Source: Chelonoidis abingdonii
Taxonomy: Eukaryota > Chordata > Testudines > Testudinidae
Assembly (NCBI RefSeq): GCF_003597395.2
Contig: NC_133770.1
Coordinates: 6,525,298-6,589,297 of the forward strand
DNA: 64,000 nt
Direction of reading: 5' to 3'
Part shown: piece after piece, positions 21,240 through 32,738 of the stretch
Layout of the letters: each line of letters starts with the position of its first letter
Numbering within the stretch: position 1 is the stretch's first letter
Position numbers and translations under genes: made by a program
Notes under the pieces: model-generated
The model's input: the letters and a program-made list of their open reading frames with translations, nothing else
Database searches by the model: none
What the model was told of the DNA's origin: nothing

Positions 21240-22445
21240 CGTGGTGGGCTAAGAGGGAAGGTGCTCTGGTGGCTCAGTAACTGGTTAAAAGACAGGAAAC
21301 AAAGGGTAGGAGTAATGGGTCAACTCTCAGAACGGAGCAAGGTAAATAGTGGTGTCATTGAGGGGCTGTGCTGGGACCAGGGCTGGTCAACGTATTTATA
21401 AATGGTCTGGAAAAAGGGGTAAACTGTGAGGCGCAAAATTTGCAGATGATACAAAACTACTCAAGATAGTTAAGTCCAAAGCTGACTGTGAAGAATGACC
21501 CAGGGATCTCACAAAACTGGGTGACTGGGCAACAAAATGGCAGATGAAATTCAGTGCTGATAAATGGAAAGTGATGCACATTGGAAAAGATTATCCCAAC
21601 TATACATATAAGATGATGGGGGCTAAATTAGCTGTTACCACTCAAGAAAGAGATCTTGGAGTCACTGTGGATAGTTCTCTGAAAACATCCACTCAATGTG
21701 CAGTCAAAACAGCGAACAGAATGTTGGGAATCATTAAGAAAGGGATAGATAATAAGACAGAAAATATCATATTGCCTCTATGTAAATCCATGGTACACCC
21801 ACATCTTGAACACCATGTGCAGATGTGGTCACCCCATCTCAAAAAAGATATATTGGAATTGGAAAAGGTTGAGAAAAGGGCAACAAAAATGATTCGGGGC
21901 ATGGAACAGCTTGTGTGTGAGGAGAGATTAAAAAGATTGGGACTTTTGCGTGTGTAAAAGAGACAGTTAAGAGGGGGGATGACAGAGGTCTATAAAATCT
22001 CGACTGGTGTGGAGAAAGTGACTAGGAAGTGTTATTTCCTTCTTCACATAACACAAGAACTAGGGGTCACCCAATGAAATTATTAGGCCTCAAACAAACA
22101 AAAAGGAATTACTTTTTCATACTCCGCACAGTCAACGTGTGGAACCGTTGCCCGGGGATGTTGTGAAGGCTAATATTATGACAAGTTTAAAAAAGAACTA
22201 GATAAATTCATGGAGGATAGGTCCATCAATGGCTATTAGCCAGGGTGGGCAGGGATGCAACCCCATGCTCTGAGTGTCCTTAGCCTGTTTGCTGGAAGCT
22301 GGGAATGGGCAACAGGGGATGGATGACTCGATGATTCCCTGTTCTGTTCATTCCCTCTGGGGCACCTGACATCAGTCACTGTCAGTAGACAGGATACTGG
22401 GCTAGATGGACCTTTGGTCTGACCCACTATGGCTGTTCTTATGTT
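21240..22445 (+). mobile_element. CR1 LINE 3' end with reverse-transcriptase remnant
   Basis: A 5'-truncated CR1. A frame near 21430 encodes K-F-A-D-D-T-K, the intact FADD catalytic motif of the reverse transcriptase. A 137-codon open run (21544-21957) carries the conserved C-terminal part, with W-K-V-M-H-I-G, R-D-L-G-V-T-V-D-S-S-L-K and A-T-K-M-I-R-G motifs. The 3' tail reads ggacctttggtctgacccac then tatggctgttcttatg. Frame breaks upstream show that it is dead. Confidence 0.9.
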
Positions 22446-22482
22446 AACTAGCATCTTCAAATGCTGAGAAGAGGGTCTGGAA

Positions 22483-23198
22483 CAGGGGTGGGCAAACTTT
22501 TTCGCCGGAGGGCCACATTGAGGTTGCGAAACTGTATGGCAGGCTGGGTAGGGAAGGCTGTGCCTCCCTATGTGCGCCCTGACTGCTGCCCTCAGAACCT
22601 CTGACCCATCCAACCCCCCCTGCTCCTTGTCTCCTGACCGCCCCCTCCCAGGATCCCACCCCCTATCCAACCCTCCCTGCTCCTTGTCCCCTGACTGCCC
22701 TGACCCCTATCCATATCCCTACCCCCTGAGAGCCCCTCCCCTGGGATCCCACACCTATCCAACTGCCCCTGCTCCCCGTCCCCTTGATCACCCCCCCATC
22801 CAACTCCCCCAGTTCCCTGTCCCCTGACTGCCCGATCCCTATGCCACACCGCTCACCCTCTCACGGCCCCCCCCGGAATCCCATGCCTTTTCCTAACCGC
22901 CTCCTCATCCAACCACCCCCTGTACCTTAACAGCGCCCCGTGGACTCCCTGCCCTCTTATCACCCCCCCCACTCCCTTCCCTCTTACCACGCCGCTCAGA
23001 GTGGCAGGGGCTCGCAGCCGGGTGGCCCGCTGGCCGTGCTGCCCAGAGAGCTGGTGACACGGTGACATGAGGCTGTGGGGGAGGGGGGACAGCAGGGGAG
23101 GCGCTGAGGACTAGCCTCCCCTGCCGGGAGCTTGGGGACCAGGCAGGCCGGTCCTGCAGGCTGGATGTGGCCTGAGGGCTGTAGTTTGCCCACCTCTG
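22483..23198. mobile_element. 716-bp hAT element (CAGGGGTGGGCAAAC ends)
   Basis: Ends CAGGGGTGGGCAAAC and GTTTGCCCACCTCTG are flanked by the exact 8-bp duplication GTCTGGAA (22475-22482 and 23199-23206). It is nonautonomous: the interior is C-rich, with degenerate ccctgactgcc/atcc-type repeats and no transposase. Confidence 0.92.
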
Positions 23199-23206
23199 GT
23201 CTGGAA

Positions 23207-24029
23207 CATTATCATGTATTCATTTTAAACTTATATGTGTGATTAAGTAGAATATCCTGGAGATGTTGCCAGTTCTGTATGCAGAAGACTGAATTCTGAA
23301 AAGAGGCAGCTGGAGAGAATTTGGAATCTTTTCTCCTGGCTGTCATATCATTATGCATATTGACATGCTCCAATTAAGCTACTTACTCACTCTAGGTGTA
23401 CAGTTAAATCGGCTTCCTCCTCTGACCTTCAGGTGGAAGACTGACACTTTCACAAGCTGATTCCCTCAGGATTTTAAATGCATGGAAGTGTTATAAAATA
23501 TAAACAAATACATACCTCTACTCAGAGATCCCAAATTCACATGCAGTAGGCTAAATTCACTGCTCTTTCACTGGTGCAATCCCATAGAGGTCAAAGGGTT
23601 TGCCATAATCTAAATGAGCAACAAATATGATTCATTGACTTAAAAAGGTTAGATTAATATACTGAAATTCCAGTTGGCTCTAAAATGTGTCTGAATCGCT
23701 AGCCCCTTTGTATTCTGCATATCTGCTCCTACCATGTTTTTACAGTCATAAATGTATTACCGTAGTGACAATAATAAGTTGGTTTTTTAAATTTCTTACT
23801 CCCATTCAATTTATAGAGTTCTGAGCGGAGGAGCTGGATTCTCCTCTGACTCATATAGCAGCAGCAGACTTGTTAATTAAGTTATGGATTCAGTGTCTGT
23901 GTTGGCTGCAAATTCATCCTCTTTAATTGCATTGCCCAATTGTCACCGAGGATTTAATCTGCCCTGCAAAATCTTCATTACTGGTGACAATTCTGAGTCA
24001 CTGAAGGACTGGCAGGTGTAGGTTCTAGA
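23207..24029. other. Intergenic, A/T-rich
   Basis: No gene or clear repeat seen. The base composition is ordinary. Confidence 0.45.
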
Positions 24030-24400
24030 CCTTGTCAATTAGGGGCATGGAAAAACTCTGGTATGAAGAGATCGAGGATTGTTACTTTAGGAAAGAAATG
24101 ATGAAGGTAAGATATGATAAGAATATCACACAGGTGATGAGAATATATAAAATAAAGGCCAAGAAAAGATCAATCTGGAGTTTCTGGTCTCCCTCCGTAA
24201 GAACAAAGGACAGTCAATAAAATTAATAAGTGGCAAAATCAGAAGAAAATATATTTTCACACAACATGTGATTAGACTGTGGAACTCATGACCACAGTAT
24301 GTCACTGAGACCAAGAATGTAGCAAGATTCGACAATGGGTTTAAGAATAGCCCAAGTTGTTATAAATAATGATGATAACAATTTTGGAAGGGCTATTAGA
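24030..24400 (+). mobile_element. CR1 LINE 3' fragment
   Basis: Decayed CR1 C-terminal/3' UTR landmarks include atatattttcacacaacatg and gattagactgtggaactcat. Frames are broken. Confidence 0.5.
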
Positions 24401-24429
24401 GCTTGTGCTTCAGCTCGAACTGTCAGAGA

Positions 24430-24570
24430 CCAGTTTTCAGAGGGGTACAGCTGTCTTAGTCTATATCAGCAAAAACAATGAGGAGTCCTTGTAGCACCTT
24501 AGAGACCAACACATTTATTTGGGCGTAAGCATAAAACCCACTTGGTCAGATGCATGGAGTGAAAAATACA
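24430..24570 (+). mobile_element. Penelope-like terminal fragment
   Basis: It contains cagaggggtacagctgtctt then agtctatatcagcaaaaaca, then gtccttgtagcaccttagag. It shares its ends with the copies at 28627 and 57945. On the minus strand a degenerate CTGACCA-AGTGGG relic of the hammerhead-like motif remains, without GAAA. Confidence 0.6.
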
Positions 24571-25977
24571 GTAAGCAGTAAAAATATTATAGCACCTGAA
24601 AAGATGGGCGTTGCCTTACCAAGTGGAGAGTCAGTGCTAACGAGGCCAGTTCAATTAAGGTGGAAGTGGCCTATTCGCAACAGTTGTCAAGAAGGGGTGA
24701 ATATCAAGAGAGGGAAAAGTACTTTTGTAGTGCTAACGAGGCCAATGCTATTGGTTAGCAGGATGGGAAAATAGGGAGGGGTCAGTTTCTGCAGCATGAA
24801 TGACATTTTATTGTCTATTAAACTGTACATGTAAACAATTTAACTAGTCATTAAACACGGAGCAGCATCACCTCCCCCCACCCCGCTATGCTGTTCATTG
24901 TCAGGGAGGGCAGGAGTCAGTCAGTGGCTGCAGCACTAATGGATTCCCTGCCAGGACAGCTGGGTGAAGGCAAGAAAAATCAAGCTGCTGCAGTAGTCGC
25001 TTTAGTCTCGCTCATTGCGAGCGAGTGGGACTCTTTCGGGGGGCAATTCATTTTACAATAGTGTTTAAAATCTCTCCCCGGTGAGGTGAAGGGTATTTGA
25101 CTCCCACGTTCCATCTTCCACAGTCAAACTGTTGCAGCTGCTGGCTTCTCCTGGTGCCTACTTTGGCCTGAGAGTGAAAATGAGCGAGTGAGCCGGGGGG
25201 AGATTGAGCAACAGCGGGAGGGGGGATGGAGTGAACGGGTGACGGGGCCTCGGGAAGGGGCGGGGCTTCAGGGAAGGGGTAAGGGGTGGGGCAAAGATGT
25301 TCGGTTTTCTGCAATTAGAAAATTGGCAACCCTCTGGATTTGCCTCCTCGGTTATGAAAATAAATACATTGCTTGAGCCCCAGCAACGTTTTCATTACAA
25401 ATTCTGCCCTGCCTGTAAGGCCTTATTTAAAGGTTTAATAACTAGGAAGAGGTAGTAATAGACGTCGTTACAGGTTCAAGCAAGCAAACACGCAAATGAG
25501 TTGCAATCTAAGTCCTAAGCGTCACAGAGTTGTAGTGATTTGTGAAGTCACAGTGTCTTTCACGGTGGATCCAGGGGTAACCCCTGGGGATCTCCACTTT
25601 AGTTTAATGCTGCTGGCTCTGTGAGAGTGCAGACAATTATTTTTATTTCCCCCTTCCAGCACTCAAGCCCATGGGATGAGGCCTTCTGCCTGTACTTCTC
25701 CATGGGTGGATGGAGCAATTAACAAAGCTTTTGTCTGACAATGGCCCACTTAATTTTTGATAGTCAGGATAGGCGGGGGAGGGGTTCAAGGGGTGATTCC
25801 CGTGCCTGGGTTCACACAGTCAGAGGAAACATTGTCAAAGTTATAAAGTAAAACGCAGCTATTTCCTTATAGTGCGGAATCCAGACACTACTCGTGAGAC
25901 AGGTGCACGCAGAGACTTCCAAGCTGAAATGTTGAAGTCTAAACACCAAATACATTCTTATAACACATTCTTGATTT
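24571..25977. other. Intergenic, unassigned
   Basis: Includes a direct pair of gtgctaacgaggcca blocks (about 24632 and 24730) and a purine-rich block at 25190-25290. No gene supported. Confidence 0.4.
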
Positions 25978-26070
25978 AGTTGGGGTTGGCCCTGCTTTGA
26001 GCAGGAGGTTGGACTAGATACCTCCTGAGGTCCCTCCCAACTCTGAGATTCTGTGATTCTATGATTCTAG
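25978..26070 (+). mobile_element. CR1 LINE 3' tail
   Basis: Terminal CR1 sequence with ctgctttgagcaggaggttg, gactagatacctcctgaggt and the ending attctgtgattctatgattct. It is heavily 5'-truncated and appears to interrupt another repeat. Confidence 0.85.
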
Positions 26071-26769
26071 CACGAATACTATTTCCAAAAAAACTAACGC
26101 ACAGGTGAGCTTGTTTGGTTTCCAGCTATGAGTTTGTCAGTTGCCTATGGCCTTGGCCATTGCTGGCACTTAGTTAACCAGCATCACGGGGTGGTGGTGA
26201 AATGCCGGCTCCCCACAACCACCCTGCTGAATTGGCTGGCTCCTCAGTCAGACGCTAGTGAATGGAAAGGATGAGAGGGGCAAAGCTCAGATAGCCCTTT
26301 CCTCGCCCAGCTCCTTTGCTGGATTAGCAGGGCCCACAGACGGATGCACCACAATCTACTGATTGACTGAGCTCCCCCACAGCCTCATGCCAGGATTTCT
26401 GCCCAGTGAGGGGAAAGAGGAGAGGAGCAATTGCTGCACTGTCTGCCCCTTTGCCTGACTTCTGTGGGCGAGTTGCCCAAGGGAAGCTGCATCTCCAGAA
26501 CTGCTTCCCACAACTACTAGATCCATCGATCCCAAGGTCATAAGGGATCACTCTAGTTCGACCTCCTGGATCACACAGTCCATAGAACTTTGCCACAATA
26601 ACTCCTAGAGCAGATCTCTTAGAAAAACATCCAGTGTTGATTCAAAACTAGCCAGTGATGGAGAATCCACCCCGGCCCTTGGTAAATTGTACCAGTGATT
26701 AATTACTTTGACTGTTAAAAATTTACACCTTATGTCCCATCTGAGTTTGTCTAGCTTCAACTTCCGGCC

Positions 26770-27842
26770 TGTCACACTGTCTGGAGTGGCTTACGAGCGA
26801 GAGACCCACCCTCAGGGCAGACTGACAAGAAGCAGGGCACAACCCCCAAACTGGTTGTGAGGTCTATGTTTGGGTTTCGCCAACCAAGTGTGAACTCCTC
26901 AGGCACAACACATGGCTTTATATGTAGAGTCACAGACAGCCCCATTGTGTGCTCTGATCCATCTTGCCACCCAGGCAAACTTGACTCTGTGATTACACCA
27001 AAAATCACAACAATATTCAGGTTACTGCCAGTCCCAAAAGACCAGTCTCTTACATCTGGTCAATTGCACCTTAGATCTCACACCCCAAAACTAACAAACA
27101 CTTGTAGCCAATCCTAGAGTAAACTAAAGATTTATTAACAAGGGAAAAGAAATGAGAGTTATGTACCAGGTTAAAGTGGTAAGCGTACACACACAAATGG
27201 TTTCAGATGGTAATAGAACTGCTGAAATATGCCAACTCTATGCATCCTTTACGGCTAACCACTGTTCATCCTGGGAAACTCTTGCTTATGTTTAGGAATC
27301 TCTGCCCCTGAGAGTCCAAACAGCGTAAAAAGACCCCGATTCCTTCTGGTCAGGGATTTTTATCCCCTCTCCCTACAGTCCAAACTGATAGGACAAGTGC
27401 TTCTACACATCCCCCTCTTCTTGGGTGTCCAGGAAGCAATCAGCAAACTCCTTGTGCTTTGATGGCTTACAATGGCCCGTTTGGATTCAACAGGCCTTCC
27501 TGATGGGCTGGGACTAACCTCTCCTCTCGGGTGCAAACCAGTATTTCACACTGGGTGATGTTTCTGTCTTGACTGGATTTACAGTTTCAGAGCAAACAGT
27601 TTTACGGTTCCAGAACTATATTACTGTCTAGCATGTGTTGCAGATAGTCTAAGTGAGATTGAGGCATGTAGCAATTTACAAACATTTCATAAAGTCTAAA
27701 CACATTGTTACAAGGCTGAGATCTATTTTAGCAATATTAACCCACAGCTGAGCCAGACCAGTTTCCAGCTACGCATGTGATAGTGTTCGCTTGAGCCCTA
27801 CAGACCTTGGCATGAACTGGCACCTGGTCTGCCAGCAGCACA
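26770..27842 (-). mobile_element. Solo LTR (TGTCACAC...CAGCACA) inside CR1
   Basis: A 1,073-bp block with TG...CA ends and an exact 5-bp duplication CGGCC (26765-26769 and 27843-27847). TTTATT at 27132 reads as AATAAA on the minus strand. No gag, pol or env remains, so it is a solo LTR left by recombination. The second copy of the family is at 10053-11021. Confidence 0.85.
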
Positions 27843-28310
27843 CGGCCACTGTTGTACTTTCCTCTGCTAGATTGATGAGTCCATTATCAAATTTGTTATG
27901 TAGGCAGGGCCGGTGCAACCATTTAGGCGAACTAGGCGGTTGCCTAGGGCGCCAAGATTTGGGGGCGCCAAAAAGTGGCGCCCCCCCAAATTTTTTTAAA
28001 TGCTTGCAGCCACTGCTGCTGGAGGGGCTGGGAGGGCTTGGCTGCCCGGCAGCCAGCAGCTGCCCTGCCTGCAGGCTGCCCAAAGGTGTCAACCGGATTC
28101 AGCCCGCGGCTCAACCCCAGTCAGCGTGACTCCTGAGGATTCCAGTGCGAGCCGCATGCCCGGCAGGTCCACGGCGAGCGCCCTCTCTCATCCCCCATCT
28201 CCGGTCAGCGAGCCCGCCGAAGCAGCCGGGTACCCCAGGGCCAACGCCCCCGCCCACCCGATCCAGCGACACGCGCGCGAACCACAGGCCCGGGCGCCCC
28301 CCCCCGCCGG

Positions 28311-28335
28311 NNNNNNNNNNNNNNNNNNNNNNNNN
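28311..28335. other. Assembly gap (25 N)
   Basis: Twenty-five unresolved bases within the C-rich repeat core of a hAT MITE. The uniform length suggests a placeholder rather than a measured gap. Confidence 0.98.
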
Positions 28336-28480
28336 GCAGCCCAGGGCGCCTCCCCCCCACCGGGTCAGGGAGTCACCGCCGCGACCCGGCAGCCCAGGGC
28401 GCCCCCCCCGGGGTCAGGGAGCCGCCACCGTGACCCGGCAGCCCAGGGCGCCCCCCCGGGATTAGGAAGCCGTGAGACCC
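28336..28480. repeat. About 50-bp GC minisatellite
   Basis: Three units begin gcagcccagggcgcc at 28336, 28389 and 28438. They vary in the length of a C-run, and the array abuts the gap, so its true length is unknown. Confidence 0.85.
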
Positions 28481-28626
28481 GTGTGCGGGGCGGCGAAATG
28501 TCCCGGAGCCTAGGGCGCCAGAAACCCTAGCGCCGGTCCTGTATGTAGGTACCTACAGACTGTGATCAAGTCACCCTAGCATCACCCTACATAGATCGGG
28601 CTCCTTGAGTCTACCACTATAAGGCA

Positions 28627-28811
28627 AGCAAAGAGTCCTGTAGCACCTTATTGACTAACAGATGTATTGGAGCATGAGCTTTCATGGGTGAATACCCACT
28701 TCGTTGGATACCCACGAAAGCTCATGCTCTAATACGTCTGTTAGTCTATAAGGTGCTACAGGACTCTTTGCTGCTCTTACAGATCCAGACTAACACGGCT
28801 ACCCCTCTGAT
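28627..28811 (-). mobile_element. Penelope-like short palindromic element
   Basis: The 185-bp insertion is flanked by an exact 11-bp duplication ACTATAAGGCA (28616-28626 and 28812-28822). Its two arms (28627-28695 and about 28708-28785) are inverted copies joined head to head. The minus-strand start reads atcagaggggtagccgtgtt. An 11-bp duplication fits target-primed retrotransposition rather than a DNA transposon. On the minus strand it carries a damaged hammerhead-like motif (CCAACGA for CTGANGA, stem GTGGGT/ACCCAT, GAAA). Confidence 0.75.
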
Positions 28812-29229
28812 ACTATAAGGCAGGTTTTCTAATCTCTTAATCTATCTTGATGCTTTTCTCTGAACCCTCTTGAATTTATCAATATCTTTCTTGAATTGCG
28901 GGCACCAGAACTTGACACAGTTTCCCAGCAGCAGTCTCACCATTTGCCAGACACAAGGGTAAAATTACCTTTCTGCTCCTGCTCGAGATTCCCCTGTTTA
29001 TGCATCTAAGGATCACATTAGTCCTTGTGGCCACAGCGTCGCAGTGAGAGCTCCTGTTCAGCTGCTTATCCACCATATTCCCCAAATCTAGTGTTCACTG
29101 GATCCGGTCACTTCACCTGCTGCTGAAATGCAGCCAGCTCAGCGGTGGGCTGCAGCAGCTTTTTACAAGCATAGAGCAACTCAGCTCATGATGCCAGCCT
29201 CAGTTGTTGACCTGTTACTTTGTCAAACA

Positions 29230-29600
29230 AGCACCTTCGTGCGTTTTCCTGTGCTGCCCCTCACTCTTGGGAGGAGCTCCCCTTCAACACCCACAAAGCC
29301 ACCTCACTGCCCTTCTTCAAATCCCTCCTCAAAAATTCTTCTTTGCCAAGAGGCCTACAAACAACTTGACAATGACTGGGCTGCTGGTGTGTGGAGATCC
29401 CTGCGTGTCACGCTGGTCAATATTGTCCCACTGTTTCCTTGTACTCCCCATCTGTCTGTATCCATCTGTTGTCTCTCATCATAGCCTTAGATTGGCAGCT
29501 CTGGGGCAGGGACTGTGTTTGTACTGTACCTAGCACAGTGGGGTCCTGGTCCATATCTAGAGCCCCCAGGCGCTATGGTAATACAAATCAATAACAATAA
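29230..29600 (+). repeat. L2-like LINE 3' end
   Basis: It has ccttcttcaaatccctcctc then aaaaattcttctttgccaag, followed by ggcagggactgtgtttgtac, cctagcacagtggggtcctg and a final aatacaaatcaataa. These are the order and landmarks of an L2/L3 3' UTR. Confidence 0.6.
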
Positions 29601-31220
29601 AAGCAATAGTTTTTGCGTAGGAAGTAAAGAATTTTGTAGCCCTCTGAAGCTACATGGAGAAATGTAGGCAGGCTGACATCTTTGGTGTCTGAGAGAGATT
29701 CCCTTCTTTATGAGCGATGCCACTTAAAATCTTTATGCTGTCATCGAGGTTTGCTCTGTAATAGTTATCAATAGGAACATACATGGCATAGAGAAAAGAG
29801 CATGGCCCAGTTCTTCCAAGGTATTTAGGCACCTAACTGCCATTGGTTTCAAAGGGAGTTGGGCACCTGAATGCCTTTGAGGCTCTGAGCCCATAAATCC
29901 TTCATTATCAGGGACCAGGAAGTAACCAATTCTAGTGCAGACATTGATTTCCCAGCATGCCTTTCAGCAGCTGGCCCTTTAAATTTGGCAAATCCAAACA
30001 GCAGGACCATTTTGCAAGGGAGTACATCCCTGTCTAATGGCTGGTAAGTACATGTTACATCCTCCCCCTCCCCTGCTCCTTATTTGACTTCTCTTAGTGC
30101 CGAGGAGATCAAACACCCTGGTGGTTACTTGTATTTGTGTTTGATTTGTGTAGATGGTTTATGTTTTTATGTTAAATGCCACCAGGAAGCGTTGCTGTGG
30201 GGCTAAAGTAACACACGCTCTTGGCTCCTCTGGGAATTTCAGCTCCCAAGTGGAAGAAAAGCTGCTCTGATTGTATTTCAGCCCCATGAAGGGCTCCCTG
30301 TGGACAAACTCCCATGAAAATCATAATTCTAACTACTGAGGCTGTTACAGTCCTGCAGGACACAAGTACACCATCCTAGTTACCAGGCTGTGTCCTCAGA
30401 TTCGTACAGAACGGAACAGCTCGCTCCCTTCCTTTGGAGCAGAACGTGTGAGCTTGACCACATTCCCTCAGGCCAGTCGGTTGTGTTTGACTGCAGGGAA
30501 GTCGGAAAGGAATCGTTTCGACTGGAGAAGAGACTGAATATAAAAGTACTGCTCCCCCCAGAACTCCGCTCGGAGAGTAATGCATTAAATGGGGCTTAGT
30601 CTATGAAGAACAATTTCCATGGTTACTTGAGTGAACCGTAGTCTGTAGGCAAGCTGCATTCTCCCTCCTAGAGTTTCCTGCACAAGCAAAGTTTGCAGAA
30701 CCGGCATGTAGTGCCTGTCATTGCTGTGGGACCCAAAGTTTACGAAGAAGCTGGTGGCAATTAAATTTGCAAGCCTGCTTCTTTTTTTTTAAAAAAATGA
30801 AACCTTTTCAGCTGTCCTCCAAATGTCCCTTGTCCTAAGTTCATGGCGTTATGTCAGGAGTCACCAGCTGATTGTTTCACTGAGGCAGCTGTGTGAAGGA
30901 GCAAGAGAACTTGCTCTCTGCCTTAATAACTAACTAGATTTAATTCTTTGGAGTAGAGTCACTCCCTGGAAACCAGGCACTGGTGTTTGGCAGAAATCTC
31001 TGAAAGTCGGGATTGGCCTGTATGCTTTGGTGACCACCTGTCTTCCAGGACTAGTGTATATGGTGCAAATAAAGCAAGTTACTGTAAGAAAACTTTGATT
31101 TCTCCTCCAACATCTATTACTGCTCAGCATCCATATGGTGGGTAGCAGAACATAAAATGTTATGGACCTGAGGAAGGACACATGGATAAAAAAAAAGTGA
31201 GAAAGACCCCACCAGAGAGG
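29601..31220. other. Intergenic, no gene seen
   Basis: Ordinary-composition DNA with short unsupported open frames only. No recognisable repeat. Confidence 0.4.
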
Positions 31221-31430
31221 AGTAAAGATAATTGCCACAGTCCTCTTTGTAACAGCCCTTAACACATTTGAAGATGGCTATCAGGCCCTCCTGATTTTTT
31301 CTCAAGACTAAACATGTCCATTTTTTTTAACCTTTCCTCATGGGTCAGAGTTTCTAAACCTTTGATCACCTTTGTTTAATCTATTTATCCTCACAGCACT
31401 CCTGTGAAGCAAGGCTGAGCATTGTGCAGA
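31221..31430 (-). mobile_element. CR1 LINE fragment
   Basis: The minus strand encodes a diverged CR1 C-terminal piece; the + strand shows taacagcccttaacacattt, gatggctatcaggccctcct and taacctttcctcatgggtca, typical of antisense CR1. Confidence 0.65.
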
Positions 31431-32738
31431 GAGGCGAAGTCACTTTCTAGCTAGATTAGAAGTACGATGGAACTGTTTTGATTTGGTTTTCTGCCTCTCC
31501 TGCCCCTTTAAATTGCTAGGATTTTGTTGGCTGCTGAAGGCAGCGGCCATTTTGTGTTCAGTTCAGAAGCAGCATGTGACAGAGAGAGTTGCACCCACTG
31601 CGCTCACCTCCCCCAGACCCCAATGCGACTGAGCTTTTGTTGTTCTCTCATATTCTGAAATAAAGAACTCATTTGTGGCTTCCCTTTGCATATAGAAAAC
31701 AAAACCCAGCCTGCCCCACAGGATGGAGTCATGATGTCACCCATTGTAGAGCCCTTGCTCCATGCATCAGCTGCTTGGTTGTGATGGCCCTGGCTTTGCC
31801 ACCAGTGGTCTCATGGTTAGACAGCTGGCAGGAAATCCCTCCTTTGACTTGAAGCATGTGCCTCAGGTGCCCTTGAAAAGGGGCTTACAGAGGGGGCCGA
31901 CAGCTTGGGCTGCAGGATGGGGGCACAACAGCCCAAGCACAGGGCTGGGAGAGTGGGCAAGGATGCAGGGAGATATGCACAGGTAGACCTAGGTTGGGCA
32001 TCAGAGAGCGGCCCATGTAGCAACCTGAAACAGGCAACAATGAGCAGGGGTGGCTGGCTAAGATTCAGCTAAACCCCTGGGTGACAATAGTGGGAAGTAC
32101 TTTAAGCTGGCCCAACCTAAAAGAAACCTGGCCCCAGGCTGATAGACCTGGAGGGGGAGCACAGAGCTGGTATGGCCAGCAGGAGCTGGCACAGCTGCAG
32201 GCAAAGATGGTGAGTATGATGCTGGTCCGTGAGAGGAATCCCTGGCTGGCCTGCTGACGGCATGGACGGGCAACGTGTGTCAGATGGGCACTCGCTGGGG
32301 ATTAGGGCTGGAGCGGGGTGTTCGGACTGTTTATTGGTTTAGACTTCATCTATCAGTGAGGCCTGGGGAATGTATTGCTGTTTTCCCTACAGTCATACTG
32401 CTGGGGTTAGCCGGGGGCGTGGGGGTGACTCCTTAGCCGGCTCTTTAATAAGCGGTCCCTGCTCACTAGATGTCTGGGGACGACTCCCTGAGGCTTCTCC
32501 CTCTCAAGGCGACAAGGATGGGAATTTGGCACAACCTAACAGAGAGACCCGCCACCACACTGGATCAGCATGTAACTGTAGCATAGATGGGGCCTGCAGG
32601 GAAGATCTTCAAGGCCCAAAGGAGAAGGCGGCACCCAACTCCCATTGACTGTCATTGAGAGTTAGGCACTTCATCGCAGTTTGTGCCTTTGAAAACCTGC
32701 CCCTTATTGTTTCCTAAAAGCCATGCTCTAGCTGCAAC
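31431..32738. other. Intergenic, no gene seen
   Basis: No coding signal and no repeat with definable ends. Confidence 0.4.

Larger units (their letters stand above)
27905..28541. mobile_element. hAT MITE of the CAGGGCYGG family, containing gap
   Basis: Ends CAGGGCCGG and CCGGTCCTG are flanked by the exact 8-bp duplication TATGTAGG (27897-27904 and 28542-28549). The interior begins with the typical tgcctagggcgcc core. It then runs into a very GC-rich minisatellite and the 25-base assembly gap. Confidence 0.92.
26517..29096 (-). mobile_element. CR1 LINE copy split by three later insertions
   Basis: Minus-strand CR1 is present in four pieces: 26517-26769, 27843-27904, 28550-28615 and 28823-29096. 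Read without the insertions they follow the normal order, from 3' UTR (ggtcataagggatcactct) through the C-terminal coding region to atgcatctaaggatcacatt and ttgtggccacagcgtcgcag. The interruptions are an LTR, a hAT MITE and a Penelope-like element, each with its own target duplication. Confidence 0.85.

Noticed and set aside
28000..28530. Pro/Ala-rich frames across the gap
   Set aside because: They come from the GC minisatellite of a MITE and pass through unresolved bases.
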